33,643 nt of DNA from Lachnospiraceae bacterium UBA1721 (GTDB taxonomy: Bacteria > Bacillota > Clostridia > Lachnospirales > Lachnospiraceae): the NCBI GenBank assembly GCA_002317155.1, contig DCIR01000097.1, positions 5,793 to 39,435 on the forward strand. The letters are read 5' to 3'. Positions 22,626-30,949 of the stretch are shown piece after piece. The notes below the pieces were generated by a model that was not told the origin of the DNA, did no database searches, and was given only the letters and a program-made list of their open reading frames with translations. The translations under genes were made by a program, and so were the position numbers. The first letter of the stretch is position 1. The number at the start of each line of letters is the position of its first letter.

Positions 22626-23678
22626 ATGAAAAAGATAATAGTTTTGATGCTGTGTGTGTTGTGTGCGGTATCTTTTATTGGATGTCCTATGCATGATCCT
22701 ATGAATGATCCGGAAGCTATACCGTACGAACCTCCGGTTGATGTACAGCCGGATGAAGATCTATTGGCAAAAGACTTATTAGAAAATGATCAGTGGGATG
22801 AATTCAGTAGCCCAATTCTGTTTACGACGGAAAGCAATACATACACTGAACTTTTGGAGACGGGACCGGATGCCATTTCTATGGTATTTGATTTGGATAA
22901 TGATGGTATCAATGAAGCAATTGTATGTGTAGTTGATAATACAGGAATTGCATCTGAATTACAGATTGGTGAGGAAATGTATTATCTTAAGAATACTAAT
23001 CAACATTATTATCTGATCAGAAACGCATACTTTATTAGTGATGATAATACAATCGAAGAGATGTGCGAGTTGGCAGGAGTGAGTATACTTCAAAAACAGA
23101 GGCTGACAGTTGGAGACAATCAATCGTATCTGGCCTTGAATGGTTATTATGAAAATAAGTCGTGCGGGGAAATTGTCACAGTATCTGAGGACAAATATGT
23201 AAATATTACAGGTGATTTATTCCCGAACGGCCATAAGTATTTTAGTGGTAATAACGAGATAGTCTGGTATAAAAGTTTCTACGGTGGCGAAGTACAGTAC
23301 GAAGCAGGTATGTCTCTTTACGATAAGATCGAGCAGGGTCAGGCATCGGATTTGGCGAGAATTCCATATTATTACACAGTTGATGGATTGAATATTAAGC
23401 AGTATAGCTCGCGGGTGGTGACAGCGGATGAGGTGTCTGAGATTGCTGAATTTGATTTTGATGAATATGCGGATACGTATGATTGTCAGTTCATTTTGGC
23501 CGGTAATGGTAATCTGTATGTCAATGTAGCAACCAAGAATACATACATTATGTTGCTACACTGTTATGTATATCAAAAGGGTAGCAAATCATGGAATTTG
23601 ACGTATTTTACATATGGTTTTGCTGTAGGGGATGCTACTGGTGATCCCAGCTGGGAATTGCTGACAAAGATAAATTGA
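22626..23678 (+). CDS. Putative lipoprotein of unknown function
   Basis: The 350-aa product has a lipoprotein signal: MKKIIVLMLCVL, a hydrophobic core, then lipobox FIGC with the lipidated cysteine at C20, followed by a proline- and acid-rich linker. A segment DLDNDGINEAIV resembles the calcium-binding DxDxDG loops of FG-GAP/dockerin-like repeats. The rest is beta-rich with no domain I recognise. It should be anchored on the outer face of the membrane. GGGGAGGG precedes the ATG. Its codon use is more AT-rich than that of the housekeeping genes nearby. Confidence 0.8.
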   Translation: MKKIIVLMLCVLCAVSFIGCPMHDPMNDPEAIPYEPPVDVQPDEDLLAKDLLENDQWDEFSSPILFTTESNTYTELLETGPDAISMVFDLDNDGINEAIVCVVDNTGIASELQIGEEMYYLKNTNQHYYLIRNAYFISDDNTIEEMCELAGVSILQKQRLTVGDNQSYLALNGYYENKSCGEIVTVSEDKYVNITGDLFPNGHKYFSGNNEIVWYKSFYGGEVQYEAGMSLYDKIEQGQASDLARIPYYYTVDGLNIKQYSSRVVTADEVSEIAEFDFDEYADTYDCQFILAGNGNLYVNVATKNTYIMLLHCYVYQKGSKSWNLTYFTYGFAVGDATGDPSWELLTKIN

Positions 23679-23744
23679 TAGCAGTGACGTCAGGTTAATA
23701 CATAGTGAACGAATGATATTGAAAATAGAGGTAAATTTTATAGT

Positions 23745-24734
23745 ATGAAAATGATTATTCCCGTTATGACGGATGCAGATAGAGAAAAATGTTTTGCGAT
23801 AAGAAAACAATGTTTTGTTATTGAAGAAAATGTTCCTGAAAGCCTTGAGATAGATGAATATGACAGACCCGGGAGTGGATATGAGCACTTTCTTGTGTTT
23901 GAAGACAATGTGGCGGTGGGAACCTTCAGACTGCATTTTAACAATAATGTGGTGGCTATCCTTCAGAGATTTTGCATGCTCTCAGAATACAGAAGACAGG
24001 GCTATGGCCGCTATGCGATGGATTTCCTTGAAGGCTATTGCATGGGCAAAGGAATCAAAAAGATACGTTTTGATGCTCAGTGCACTGCAGTAGAATTTTA
24101 TCTTGAATGCGGTTATGAAGTTGTGTCTGATGAGTTTGTCGAGGCAGGAATGAAGCATGTAAAGATGCAGAAGAAAATCAACATTCCCGAAGAAGTGCTG
24201 ACTCCTGAAAACATAAAGAATGTAGCAGATAGTCTTAGTGATACAAACGATGAAATTGGTAGTGAGAAAAAGAGTGCTTACGAAATAGTACGTGTTACCG
24301 ACAGGCCTGAGCTTAAAGGCAAAATGGCTGAATGGTTCCACGAGAAGTGGGGAATTCCGCTTGAGGCATATGTGGAGAGCATGGATGACGCTATAAGATC
24401 TAAGATGATTTATCCTCAGTGGTATGCGATGCTTGATGGAGATAAGTTTATTGCCGGTGCCGGTGTGATAGAGAATGATTTTCATGACAGACCTGATCTT
24501 ACTCCTAATGTGTGTGCGGTATATACAGAGCCCGAATACAGAAACAAGGGGCTCGCCGGCGAGGTGCTTGATTACATATGTAAGGATATGGCGGCAGCAA
24601 GAATCAATACACTGTACCTTGTGACCAATCATACTTCGTTTTATGAGCAATATGGCTGGGAGTATATGTGCCCTGTTCATGATGATGACGGCACCGAGAG
24701 CAGAATGTATATTCATAAAATGGAAGAAGAATAG
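23745..24734 (+). CDS. Tandem GNAT acetyltransferase
   Basis: The 329-aa product appears to hold two GNAT domains. The first (about 1-140) has RFCMLSEYRRQGYGRYAMDFLE as its acetyl-CoA-binding motif and resembles ElaA-like acetyltransferases. The second (about 170-329) has VCAVYTEPEYRNKGLAGEVLDYI and the typical end HTSFYEQYGWEYMC. A linker with DSLSDTNDEIGSEKK joins them. Substrates are unknown. GAGG is 13 nt before ATG 23745, somewhat far. The stop is only 13 nt before the consensus valS promoter. Confidence 0.85.
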   Translation: MKMIIPVMTDADREKCFAIRKQCFVIEENVPESLEIDEYDRPGSGYEHFLVFEDNVAVGTFRLHFNNNVVAILQRFCMLSEYRRQGYGRYAMDFLEGYCMGKGIKKIRFDAQCTAVEFYLECGYEVVSDEFVEAGMKHVKMQKKINIPEEVLTPENIKNVADSLSDTNDEIGSEKKSAYEIVRVTDRPELKGKMAEWFHEKWGIPLEAYVESMDDAIRSKMIYPQWYAMLDGDKFIAGAGVIENDFHDRPDLTPNVCAVYTEPEYRNKGLAGEVLDYICKDMAAARINTLYLVTNHTSFYEQYGWEYMCPVHDDDGTESRMYIHKMEEE

Positions 24735-24747
24735 TTGAGGCTGTAGG

Positions 24748-24776
24748 TTGACAAAGTACGATGGCTTTACTATAAT
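24748..24776 (+). promoter_or_regulatory. Consensus promoter of the valS T-box leader
   Basis: TTGACA (24748-24753), a 17-nt spacer and TATAAT (24771-24776) match the sigma-A consensus at every position. Transcription should start near 24783. Confidence 0.9.
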
Positions 24777-24782
24777 ACACAA

Positions 24783-25096
24783 ATATTAATTAAATACATA
24801 TGGCTATGACGAAGAGGAGTACATGGCATACACCCCAACAGAGAGAGAATTCACCGGCTGAAAGGTTCTCGGGGCAGAGTTGTGGAAGGTAGCTTCTGAG
24901 CTGAATAATGAAGGTTGATATGACATATCAATTGTGTAGTTATCCCGTAGATCTACGAAACAGATTTAATGAGGCAGTTTAACGTTTGTTGATGCTTGAG
25001 ATGCTGATTGTTAAGTATTGATTGACCGTGACTGTGAACAAAGGTGGTACCGCGTTTATTACGCCCTTTGCATCTTAGGATGCAAAGGGCATTTTT
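24783..25096 (+). promoter_or_regulatory. Valine T-box riboswitch
   Basis: Stem I is recognised from AGAGGAGTACA (24817 on) and the apical CAGAGAGAG...GGCTGAAAGG region. The likely specifier codon is GTA (Val) at 24889-24891. The T-box core AAGGTGGTACCGCG is at 25041-25054, with TGGTACC as the bulge that pairs with the tRNA acceptor end. The antiterminator pairs CAAAGG (25039-25044) with CCTTTG (25065-25070). The competing terminator is 25063-25074 with 25079-25090 (12 bp, loop TTAG), then a T run to 25096. Uncharged tRNA-Val should favour readthrough into valS. Confidence 0.93.
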
Positions 25097-25233
25097 GTTC
25101 GTATACATGAGCAAAGTGCATACAGATAAACGCTTTCGCTTGCGAAGAAGCGATTATCTGTATGGATTTTGCGATTAACGACATGAGTATGGAGCGAAGC
25201 GGAATACGAATGCCGTCATGTATACGAACAAAA
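25093..25233 (+). repeat. Long inverted repeat starting in the T-box terminator tract
   Basis: TTTTGTTCGTATACATGA (25093-25110) is the exact reverse complement of 25216-25233. The same complement recurs at 25277-25294, and a 13-nt version at 25338-25350. Inside lies another hairpin, with perfect 11-nt arms CATACAGATAA (25119-25129) and TTATCTGTATG (25154-25164) around a GC-rich inner stem. Confidence 0.8.
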
Positions 25234-25350
25234 GGGAAGACGCATTCGTATTAAGCGAAGCGGAATACGAATGTCGTCATGTATACGAACAAAAGGGAAG
25301 ACGTATTCGTATTAAGCGAAGCGGAATACGAATGTCGTCATGTATACGAA
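25193..25350 (+). repeat. 61-bp tandem repeat, about 2.6 copies, before valS
   Basis: Copies are at 25193-25253, 25254-25314 and 25315-25350 (partial). Each begins AGCGAAGCGGAATACGAATG and the two full copies differ at only two positions (25213 and 25243). Each junction forms a hairpin, since ATTCGTATT before the start is complementary to AATACGAAT after it. A degenerate further copy end may lie just upstream of 25193. The array lies wholly between the T-box terminator and the valS ribosome site. Confidence 0.88.
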
Positions 25351-25387
25351 TTTGTAAAGAAACATATTTATATAAAAGGAGAACGTT

Positions 25388-28072
25388 ATGGCAAAGGAAC
25401 TTGCTAAAACCTATGACCCCAAGGGCATAGAGGACAGAATCTATCAGAATTGGCTTGATAAGAAATACTTCCATGCAGAAGTAGATCATTCAAAGACACC
25501 GTTTACAATCGTTATTCCCCCTCCGAATATCACCGGACAGCTTCACATGGGACATGCGCTTGACAATACTATGCAGGATATTCTTATCCGTTGGAAGCGT
25601 ATGCAAGGTTACAATGCACTTTGGCAGCCCGGCACAGACCATGCTTCAATTGCTACAGAGGTTAAGATTATTCAGAAGCTTAAGGAAGAAGGAATCGACA
25701 AGAATGATCTTGGACGTGAAGGCTTCCTTGAGAGAGCATGGGATTGGAAAAAGGAATACGGCGGAAGAATTATTTCGCAGCTTAAAAAGCTTGGTTCTTC
25801 ATGCGACTGGGATCGCGAGCGTTTTACAATGGATGAGGGCTGCAACAAGGCAGTTACCGAAGTATTTGTAAAGATGCATGAAAAAGGATATATCTACAAG
25901 GGATCAAGAATCATCAACTGGTGCCCTGTATGTAATACATCTATCTCTGATGCAGAGGTTGAGTACGAGGAGCAGGCAGGTCATTTTTGGCATATCAAGT
26001 ATCCTCTCATTGATGAGACTACCGGTGAGCCTTCTAAGACCGAGTTCCTCACCTTTGCTACCACACGTCCCGAGACTATGCTCGGTGATACTGCTGTAGC
26101 TATTCATCCCGATGATGAGAGATATACCCATCTTCACGGAAGAAAGGTATGGCTTCCTATCGTTAACAAGGCTATTCCTATCGTTGAGGATACCTATGTT
26201 GACAGAGAGTTTGGTACAGGTGTAGTTAAGATTACTCCTGCACATGACCCTAACGACTTCGAGGTGGGTAAGCGTCACAGCCTTCCTATCATCAATATCA
26301 TGAATGATAATGCTACCATCAATAAGAACGGTGGTAAGTTCGAAGGAATGGATCGTTATGAGGCACGTAAGGCTATCGTAGCTCAGCTTGATGAGGAAGG
26401 TCTCCTTGTTAAGATTGAAGATTACAGCCATAACGTAGGTACTCACGATCGTTGTAAGACTACTATCGAGCCCCTTGTAAAAGAGCAGTGGTTCGTAAAG
26501 ATGGATGAGCTTATTAAGCCTGCTGCAGAAGCAGTTAGAAATGGTGACATCAAGCTCATTCCTGAGCGTATGAATAAGGCATACTTCAACTGGACTGACA
26601 ATATCCGTGACTGGTGTATCAGCCGTCAGCTCTGGTGGGGTCACAGAATTCCTGCGTACTATTGCCAGGAATGTGGTGAGACTGTTGTTGCTAAGGAAAC
26701 TCCTACAGTTTGCCCTAAGTGTGGTAAGAATCATTTTGAACAGGATCCCGATACTCTTGATACCTGGTTCTCTTCAGCACTTTGGCCTTTTGAGACTCTC
26801 GGATGGCCTGAGATGACTGAGGATCTTAAGTACTTCTATCCTACAGATGTACTTGTAACCGGCTATGATATTATCTTCTTCTGGGTTATCAGAATGATCT
26901 TCTCAGGATTCGAGCAGATGGGTGAGAAGCCTTTCAATACAGTACTTTTCCATGGTCTCGTAAGAGATAGCCAGGGACGTAAGATGAGTAAGTCTCTCGG
27001 TAATGGTATCGATCCTCTTGAGATTATCGACCAGTACGGTGCAGATGCTCTCAGACTTACACTTATCACCGGTAATGCACCCGGAAATGATATGCGTTTC
27101 TATTATGAGCGTGTTGAGAATAGCCGTAACTTTGCTAACAAGGTATGGAATGCTACTCGTTTCATTATGATGAATATTGATCAGGCTGCTGAGAAGAGCG
27201 GAATCACTGTTCATGAGCCTGCAGCAAATGAGCTTGCTCCTGTAGATAAGTGGATCCTTTCTAAGCTTAATACCCTTGTTAAGGATGTTACTGATAACAT
27301 GGACAACTTCGAACTTGGAATCGCAGTTCAGAAGGTTTATGACTTCATTTGGGATGAGTTCTGTGACTGGTACATCGAGATGGTTAAGCCTCGTCTCTAC
27401 ACCACCGATGATACTGCTAGCCAGAATGCAGCTCTTTGGACGCTTAAGACTGTTCTTATCGATGCACTTAAGCTCCTTCATCCTTACATGCCTTTCATCA
27501 CTGAAGAGATTTTCACTAACATTCAGGATGAAGAAGAATCTATTATGATTAGTGCATGGCCTAAGTACTCAGAGGCAAGAAGCTTCGCTAAGGAAGAGCA
27601 TGATATCGAGCTTATCAAGGAAGCGGTAAGAGGCGTTCGTAACCTTAGAACCGGAATGAACGTAGCACCCAGCCGTAAGGCGGCTATCTACGTTGTAAGT
27701 GAGGATGCTGATGTAATCAGAACCTTCGAGGAGGGTAAGCTTTTCTTCGGAACACTTGCATACTCTAATGAAGTTAACTGCCAGAAGGATAAGGCAGGTA
27801 TTGCAGATGATGCAGTATCAGTAGTTATCCCCGGTGCAGTTCTCTATATTCCTTTTGCAGAGCTCGTTGATATTGCTCAGGAGATTGAGCGTCTTACCAA
27901 GGAGCAGGCTAGACTTGAGGGAGAGATTAAGCGCTCTAACGGAATGCTTAACAACGAGAGATTTATCTCTAAGGCTCCCGCTGAGAAGGTTGCAGAGGAA
28001 AAGGCTAAGCTTGAAAAGTATACTCAGATGCTTGAACAGGTAAATGAGAGATTGAGCAGCCTTAAAAAGTAA
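25388..28072 (+). CDS. valS: Valyl-tRNA synthetase
   Basis: The 894-aa class I synthetase has PPPNITGQLHMGHAL with the HIGH-equivalent HMGH at 53-56, an editing (CP1) domain with TTRPETMLGDTAVAIHP, zinc-binding cysteine pairs (CPVCN and CQEC...CPKC), KMSKS at 532-536, an anticodon-binding domain, and a C-terminal coiled coil (LVDIAQEIERLTKEQARL onward). It charges tRNA-Val and removes mischarged threonine. AAGGAGAA precedes ATG 25388. Expression is controlled by the upstream T-box; about 290 nt of repeats separate the terminator from the start. Confidence 0.97.
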   Translation: MAKELAKTYDPKGIEDRIYQNWLDKKYFHAEVDHSKTPFTIVIPPPNITGQLHMGHALDNTMQDILIRWKRMQGYNALWQPGTDHASIATEVKIIQKLKEEGIDKNDLGREGFLERAWDWKKEYGGRIISQLKKLGSSCDWDRERFTMDEGCNKAVTEVFVKMHEKGYIYKGSRIINWCPVCNTSISDAEVEYEEQAGHFWHIKYPLIDETTGEPSKTEFLTFATTRPETMLGDTAVAIHPDDERYTHLHGRKVWLPIVNKAIPIVEDTYVDREFGTGVVKITPAHDPNDFEVGKRHSLPIINIMNDNATINKNGGKFEGMDRYEARKAIVAQLDEEGLLVKIEDYSHNVGTHDRCKTTIEPLVKEQWFVKMDELIKPAAEAVRNGDIKLIPERMNKAYFNWTDNIRDWCISRQLWWGHRIPAYYCQECGETVVAKETPTVCPKCGKNHFEQDPDTLDTWFSSALWPFETLGWPEMTEDLKYFYPTDVLVTGYDIIFFWVIRMIFSGFEQMGEKPFNTVLFHGLVRDSQGRKMSKSLGNGIDPLEIIDQYGADALRLTLITGNAPGNDMRFYYERVENSRNFANKVWNATRFIMMNIDQAAEKSGITVHEPAANELAPVDKWILSKLNTLVKDVTDNMDNFELGIAVQKVYDFIWDEFCDWYIEMVKPRLYTTDDTASQNAALWTLKTVLIDALKLLHPYMPFITEEIFTNIQDEEESIMISAWPKYSEARSFAKEEHDIELIKEAVRGVRNLRTGMNVAPSRKAAIYVVSEDADVIRTFEEGKLFFGTLAYSNEVNCQKDKAGIADDAVSVVIPGAVLYIPFAELVDIAQEIERLTKEQARLEGEIKRSNGMLNNERFISKAPAEKVAEEKAKLEKYTQMLEQVNERLSSLKK

Positions 28073-28108
28073 TAGCCTTATTTAGAAGATTGTTTTAGCT
28101 ATGATAAG

Positions 28109-28166
28109 ATGCTGTGAAAACAGCGTGACAGACAGGAGCTAATGCCGTCTAAGGTGTTAGCTCCTT
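28109..28166 (+). terminator. Two hairpins after valS, probable weak terminator
   Basis: The first hairpin is GCTGT-GAAA-ACAGC (28111-28124) with a GNRA loop. The second pairs AGGAGCTAA (28134-28142) with TTAGCTCCT (28157-28165), followed by TTGTTATTG. The T-tract is interrupted, so some readthrough into the lipoprotein gene is possible. Confidence 0.55.
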
Positions 28167-28195
28167 GTTATTGATTTATGAGGTGGAGAACGATT

Positions 28196-29269
28196 ATGAA
28201 AAAAAGAGGAATTGTATTTGCAGCGAGTATAATGCTCTCGTTTGCATTGGCGGGCTGCGGATTGTTGGGCGGAAGCAGCAGAAGCGATAGAGACAGTAGC
28301 AATAAAAAAGATTCCGGTAAAAAAGATGATAAAGCAGTAGTGGAATTCATTGATGAAAAGTATGGATTTACTCCTGAAATTATTTCTTCTGAAGAGATAG
28401 TTGAGACAGAGGGAATGGGAGTAGTTGTTTCTAAGGAACATACCGGAATATATAATTATGTGGTGAAAGATGAAGACGGCAAAGAGTTTGACGTCAGATA
28501 TTACAGTGATTCCGATGTTGTAATGGATAATTATTTGGAAGACTATTATACAGAGGAAATGAGTAAGAAAGTATCTCAATTATTAGGCGTTGAGTTTGAT
28601 GATTTTTATTTTATCTATTCTAAACATAATATGTTTGGGGAAGAGAATTATGATACTGTTGAAGAGGTTTTGGCAAAATGCGATCATACAACAGTATATG
28701 CAACAACCTATGCTGATTTCAATGTAGCAAATCTTGATGGGTTGAACGAATATAAGATTACATTTGAAATAGCCAAGATAAATAATGAATATGTCGGCAA
28801 AGAGAAAATAAGCTTAGATGACATTTTTAATTATTCTAACTGGCTTGCTCTGGACTGCTATGCTAAGAAACTCTATAGTGAGCAGGAGTTTGATATAAAA
28901 ACATTCCACAGAATTGAACTTGATGAGGATGTTGTATATGTATACTTTGACAGAGTTGATGTTATATATCAGATTGATGTAGCAAAAGTCGACGCGGGTC
29001 AGTTCTTCGAAGGAATCGATACACCGGTTGAGGTTGTATCTCCTGCATTTAATATTAATTCAGGAGAGCATGGACACGGAGCAGTTTTCTTTACCGGAAA
29101 ATACTATGCGGGATATGATAAAGACAAGACCGTAGTATTGGAAGAGTACGAGAAAAACGGAAGTGTATCTAGTGAGATCGATACAGGCATTTATGCTGCT
29201 GAGAATTTTGATACATTGTATTATAATGTCACAATCGGCGATGTTACAATCGCTCTGGCAGAGAAGTAA
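28196..29269 (+). CDS. Putative lipoprotein of unknown function
   Basis: The 357-aa product has a lipoprotein signal (MKKRGIVFAASIMLSFALAGC) with the lipobox LAGC, then a low-complexity Ser/Asp/Lys linker (SSRSDRDSSNKKDSGKKDD). The mature part is acidic, rich in Tyr, Asp and Glu, and I recognise no domain. It should be anchored on the outer face of the membrane. An ATG at 28178 is in frame, but AGGTGGAG lies about 8 nt before ATG 28196 and the signal peptide fits better from there. No sequence similarity to the other lipoprotein in the window was obvious. Confidence 0.8.
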   Translation: MKKRGIVFAASIMLSFALAGCGLLGGSSRSDRDSSNKKDSGKKDDKAVVEFIDEKYGFTPEIISSEEIVETEGMGVVVSKEHTGIYNYVVKDEDGKEFDVRYYSDSDVVMDNYLEDYYTEEMSKKVSQLLGVEFDDFYFIYSKHNMFGEENYDTVEEVLAKCDHTTVYATTYADFNVANLDGLNEYKITFEIAKINNEYVGKEKISLDDIFNYSNWLALDCYAKKLYSEQEFDIKTFHRIELDEDVVYVYFDRVDVIYQIDVAKVDAGQFFEGIDTPVEVVSPAFNINSGEHGHGAVFFTGKYYAGYDKDKTVVLEEYEKNGSVSSEIDTGIYAAENFDTLYYNVTIGDVTIALAEK

Positions 29270-29286
29270 GATTAACGTTTTTGTAT

Positions 29287-29315
29287 TTGAAAAAAATAAT
29301 TAATTATTTTATATT
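29287..29315 (+). promoter_or_regulatory. Promoter-like element before folC
   Basis: TTGAAA (29287-29292), a 17-nt spacer and TATATT (29310-29315). Its start point would fall at the beginning of the following terminator hairpin. Confidence 0.35.
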
Positions 29316-29317
29316 AT

Positions 29318-29358
29318 AAAAGAGGATTGGTGGTGAGATTTGCTGCTATCCTCTTTTT
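29318..29358 (+). terminator. Intrinsic terminator between the lipoprotein gene and folC
   Basis: AAAAGAGGAT (29318-29327) pairs perfectly with ATCCTCTTTT (29348-29357) across a 20-nt loop, ending in TTTTT (29354-29358). It ends 33 nt before the folC ATG, so it either ends the lipoprotein transcript or attenuates folC. Confidence 0.85.
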
Positions 29359-29391
29359 GAATGTCATTATAGAAAGTGTAAGAATACCGGA

Positions 29392-30765
29392 ATGATTCGT
29401 CGCAATATAACAAGCTTTGAGGAAGCTGAGCAGTATCTCAATGATACTCCGAAATTTACAACCAAACATTCTATAGAGGCTACACGGGAGTTCCTTGAAA
29501 AAATGGGAAGTCCCGATAAATCTATGAAAATAATTCATGTTGCGGGAACTAACGGTAAGGGATCTACCTGCGCGTATCTTACAAGCATATTGCGTGAAGC
29601 GGGATTTCACACGGCACTTTTTACATCGCCCCATCTTGTTGATATCTGTGAGAGATTTAATATAGACGGAATCAACATGAGTCATGAGGATTTCCTCGAA
29701 TGCTTTAATCATATCTATAACATGCTCGATTGGGAAGCATTGGCAAGCGATGAGGGATATCATCCTTCGTATTTTGAGTTCCTTTTTTTTATGGCTATGC
29801 ATTATTTCTATGAAAAAAATGTAGAATGGTGCGTGCTTGAGACAGGTCTGGGCGGATTATTGGATGCTACCAACTCTGTGCACCACAAGGAAGCAGCGGT
29901 CATCACGCGTATTGGTTTGGATCATATGGAATATTTGGGCGAAACCATATATGAGATTGCCGGACAGAAGGCAGGCATCATCGAAAAGGGTGCTCCGCTT
30001 GTATATAATGACTATGTACCGGAGGCATCAAAGGCCATCACAGAAGCTTTTGACAGGGTAAATAATTGTTCTTTAAACGAAAAAAACAACGAAGAAAACG
30101 TACATAAATATGCGGTCAGTGAGAAACTGTTACTAATGTGTGAAAATACGTCGGAAACGGTTGCATTTTCTATGTGCGATGGATATTATAATGGAGTACG
30201 TGTCTCTTTGGACACTGTTGCGGCATATCAGACAGAGAATGCGATGCTCGCAATTTGTACGATAGAAGCAGTTGGTTTAAGCGATGTAATTGACGCTGAA
30301 ACATTGACCGCCGCGCTGAAAAAGTGCCGCTGGGCGGGCAGAATGGAAGAGATTATTCCAAATGTGTTCATTGATGGAGCACATAATCCCGACGGAATCC
30401 GAGCTTTTTTGGAGACTGTGCTTAGGGATGGTTTAGATAAAAGTAAGCGGAGCTTACTTTTTGGTGTTGTTGCCGATAAGAATTTTTACAGTATGATTGA
30501 GGAACTGGTGGAAGCAGAAGCGTTTTCAGAGATGACGATTACACCTCTTCATACGAAACGAACAGCAGATATTTCGCAGCTTCGCGAAGCGCTTGCAAAA
30601 TATGACGGGGTAAACGTCAGAATAGCGGATGATCCTGAAAAGGGACTGCGTCAGATGATTGCTGATAAGGGTAACAATAATGATATGAGAATATACGTAG
30701 CGGGCAGTCTGTATCTTGTTGGCGAGATTAAGAAGGCTTTCATGGATGAAGCCACCGCGATTTGA
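29392..30765 (+). CDS. folC: Bifunctional folylpolyglutamate synthase / dihydrofolate synthase
   Basis: The 457-aa Mur-ligase-type enzyme has the P-loop HVAGTNGKGSTCAYL near residue 50, FTSPHLVDICERFNIDG, GLGGLLDATN, the IGLDHMEYLGETIYEIAGQKAGIIEKGAP region and FIDGAHNPDG in the C-terminal domain. It adds glutamate to dihydropteroate and/or tetrahydrofolate; whether both activities are present cannot be told. The ribosome site is weak (only GGA directly before the ATG, AGAAAG further off). The 50-aa gene follows after 21 nt. Confidence 0.94.
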   Translation: MIRRNITSFEEAEQYLNDTPKFTTKHSIEATREFLEKMGSPDKSMKIIHVAGTNGKGSTCAYLTSILREAGFHTALFTSPHLVDICERFNIDGINMSHEDFLECFNHIYNMLDWEALASDEGYHPSYFEFLFFMAMHYFYEKNVEWCVLETGLGGLLDATNSVHHKEAAVITRIGLDHMEYLGETIYEIAGQKAGIIEKGAPLVYNDYVPEASKAITEAFDRVNNCSLNEKNNEENVHKYAVSEKLLLMCENTSETVAFSMCDGYYNGVRVSLDTVAAYQTENAMLAICTIEAVGLSDVIDAETLTAALKKCRWAGRMEEIIPNVFIDGAHNPDGIRAFLETVLRDGLDKSKRSLLFGVVADKNFYSMIEELVEAEAFSEMTITPLHTKRTADISQLREALAKYDGVNVRIADDPEKGLRQMIADKGNNNDMRIYVAGSLYLVGEIKKAFMDEATAI

Positions 30766-30786
30766 TTTGATAAGGATTTTTGTTCC

Positions 30787-30939
30787 ATGATTAATTTTGA
30801 AGAAGAGCTGAAAAAGTTTCATCCCAGCCTTGAGGTTGAGGATGTTGAGGATAATGTGTTTTCATTGGACCTTACCGATGCAGCTGATATGCTGGTCGGA
30901 ATGATGAAGGATACGGAGAGCCAGCCCGAACAATTCTAG
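30787..30939 (+). CDS. 50-aa acidic small protein
   Basis: The ORF starts at ATG 30787 (MINFEEELKKFHPSLEVEDV) and ends at TAG 30937-30939. It is acidic, probably helical at both ends, with a central VFSLDLTDAADMLVGMMKD stretch and no signal peptide. AAGGA lies about 11 nt upstream. Its stop overlaps the AGGAG ribosome site of the next gene, which suggests a real gene in an operon from folC to the GH25 gene. I do not recognise a named family. Confidence 0.7.
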   Translation: MINFEEELKKFHPSLEVEDVEDNVFSLDLTDAADMLVGMMKDTESQPEQF

Positions 30940-30949
30940 GAGAAAGCAG

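Noticed and set aside
23982..24782. 266-aa minus-strand ORF opposite the GNAT gene
   Set aside because: It runs antisense to a recognised enzyme and reads through its downstream promoter; no ribosome site or family.
25193..25350. CRISPR array
   Set aside because: The 61-bp units are directly adjacent with no unique spacers, fewer than three copies, and no cas genes are present.
25218..25430. 70-aa plus-strand ORF across the 61-bp repeats
   Set aside because: It encodes the repeat in a frame that shifts between copies (61 is not a multiple of 3), has no ribosome site and runs into valS out of frame.
25904..26734. 276-aa minus-strand ORF inside valS
   Set aside because: It is entirely antisense to a conserved valS region.
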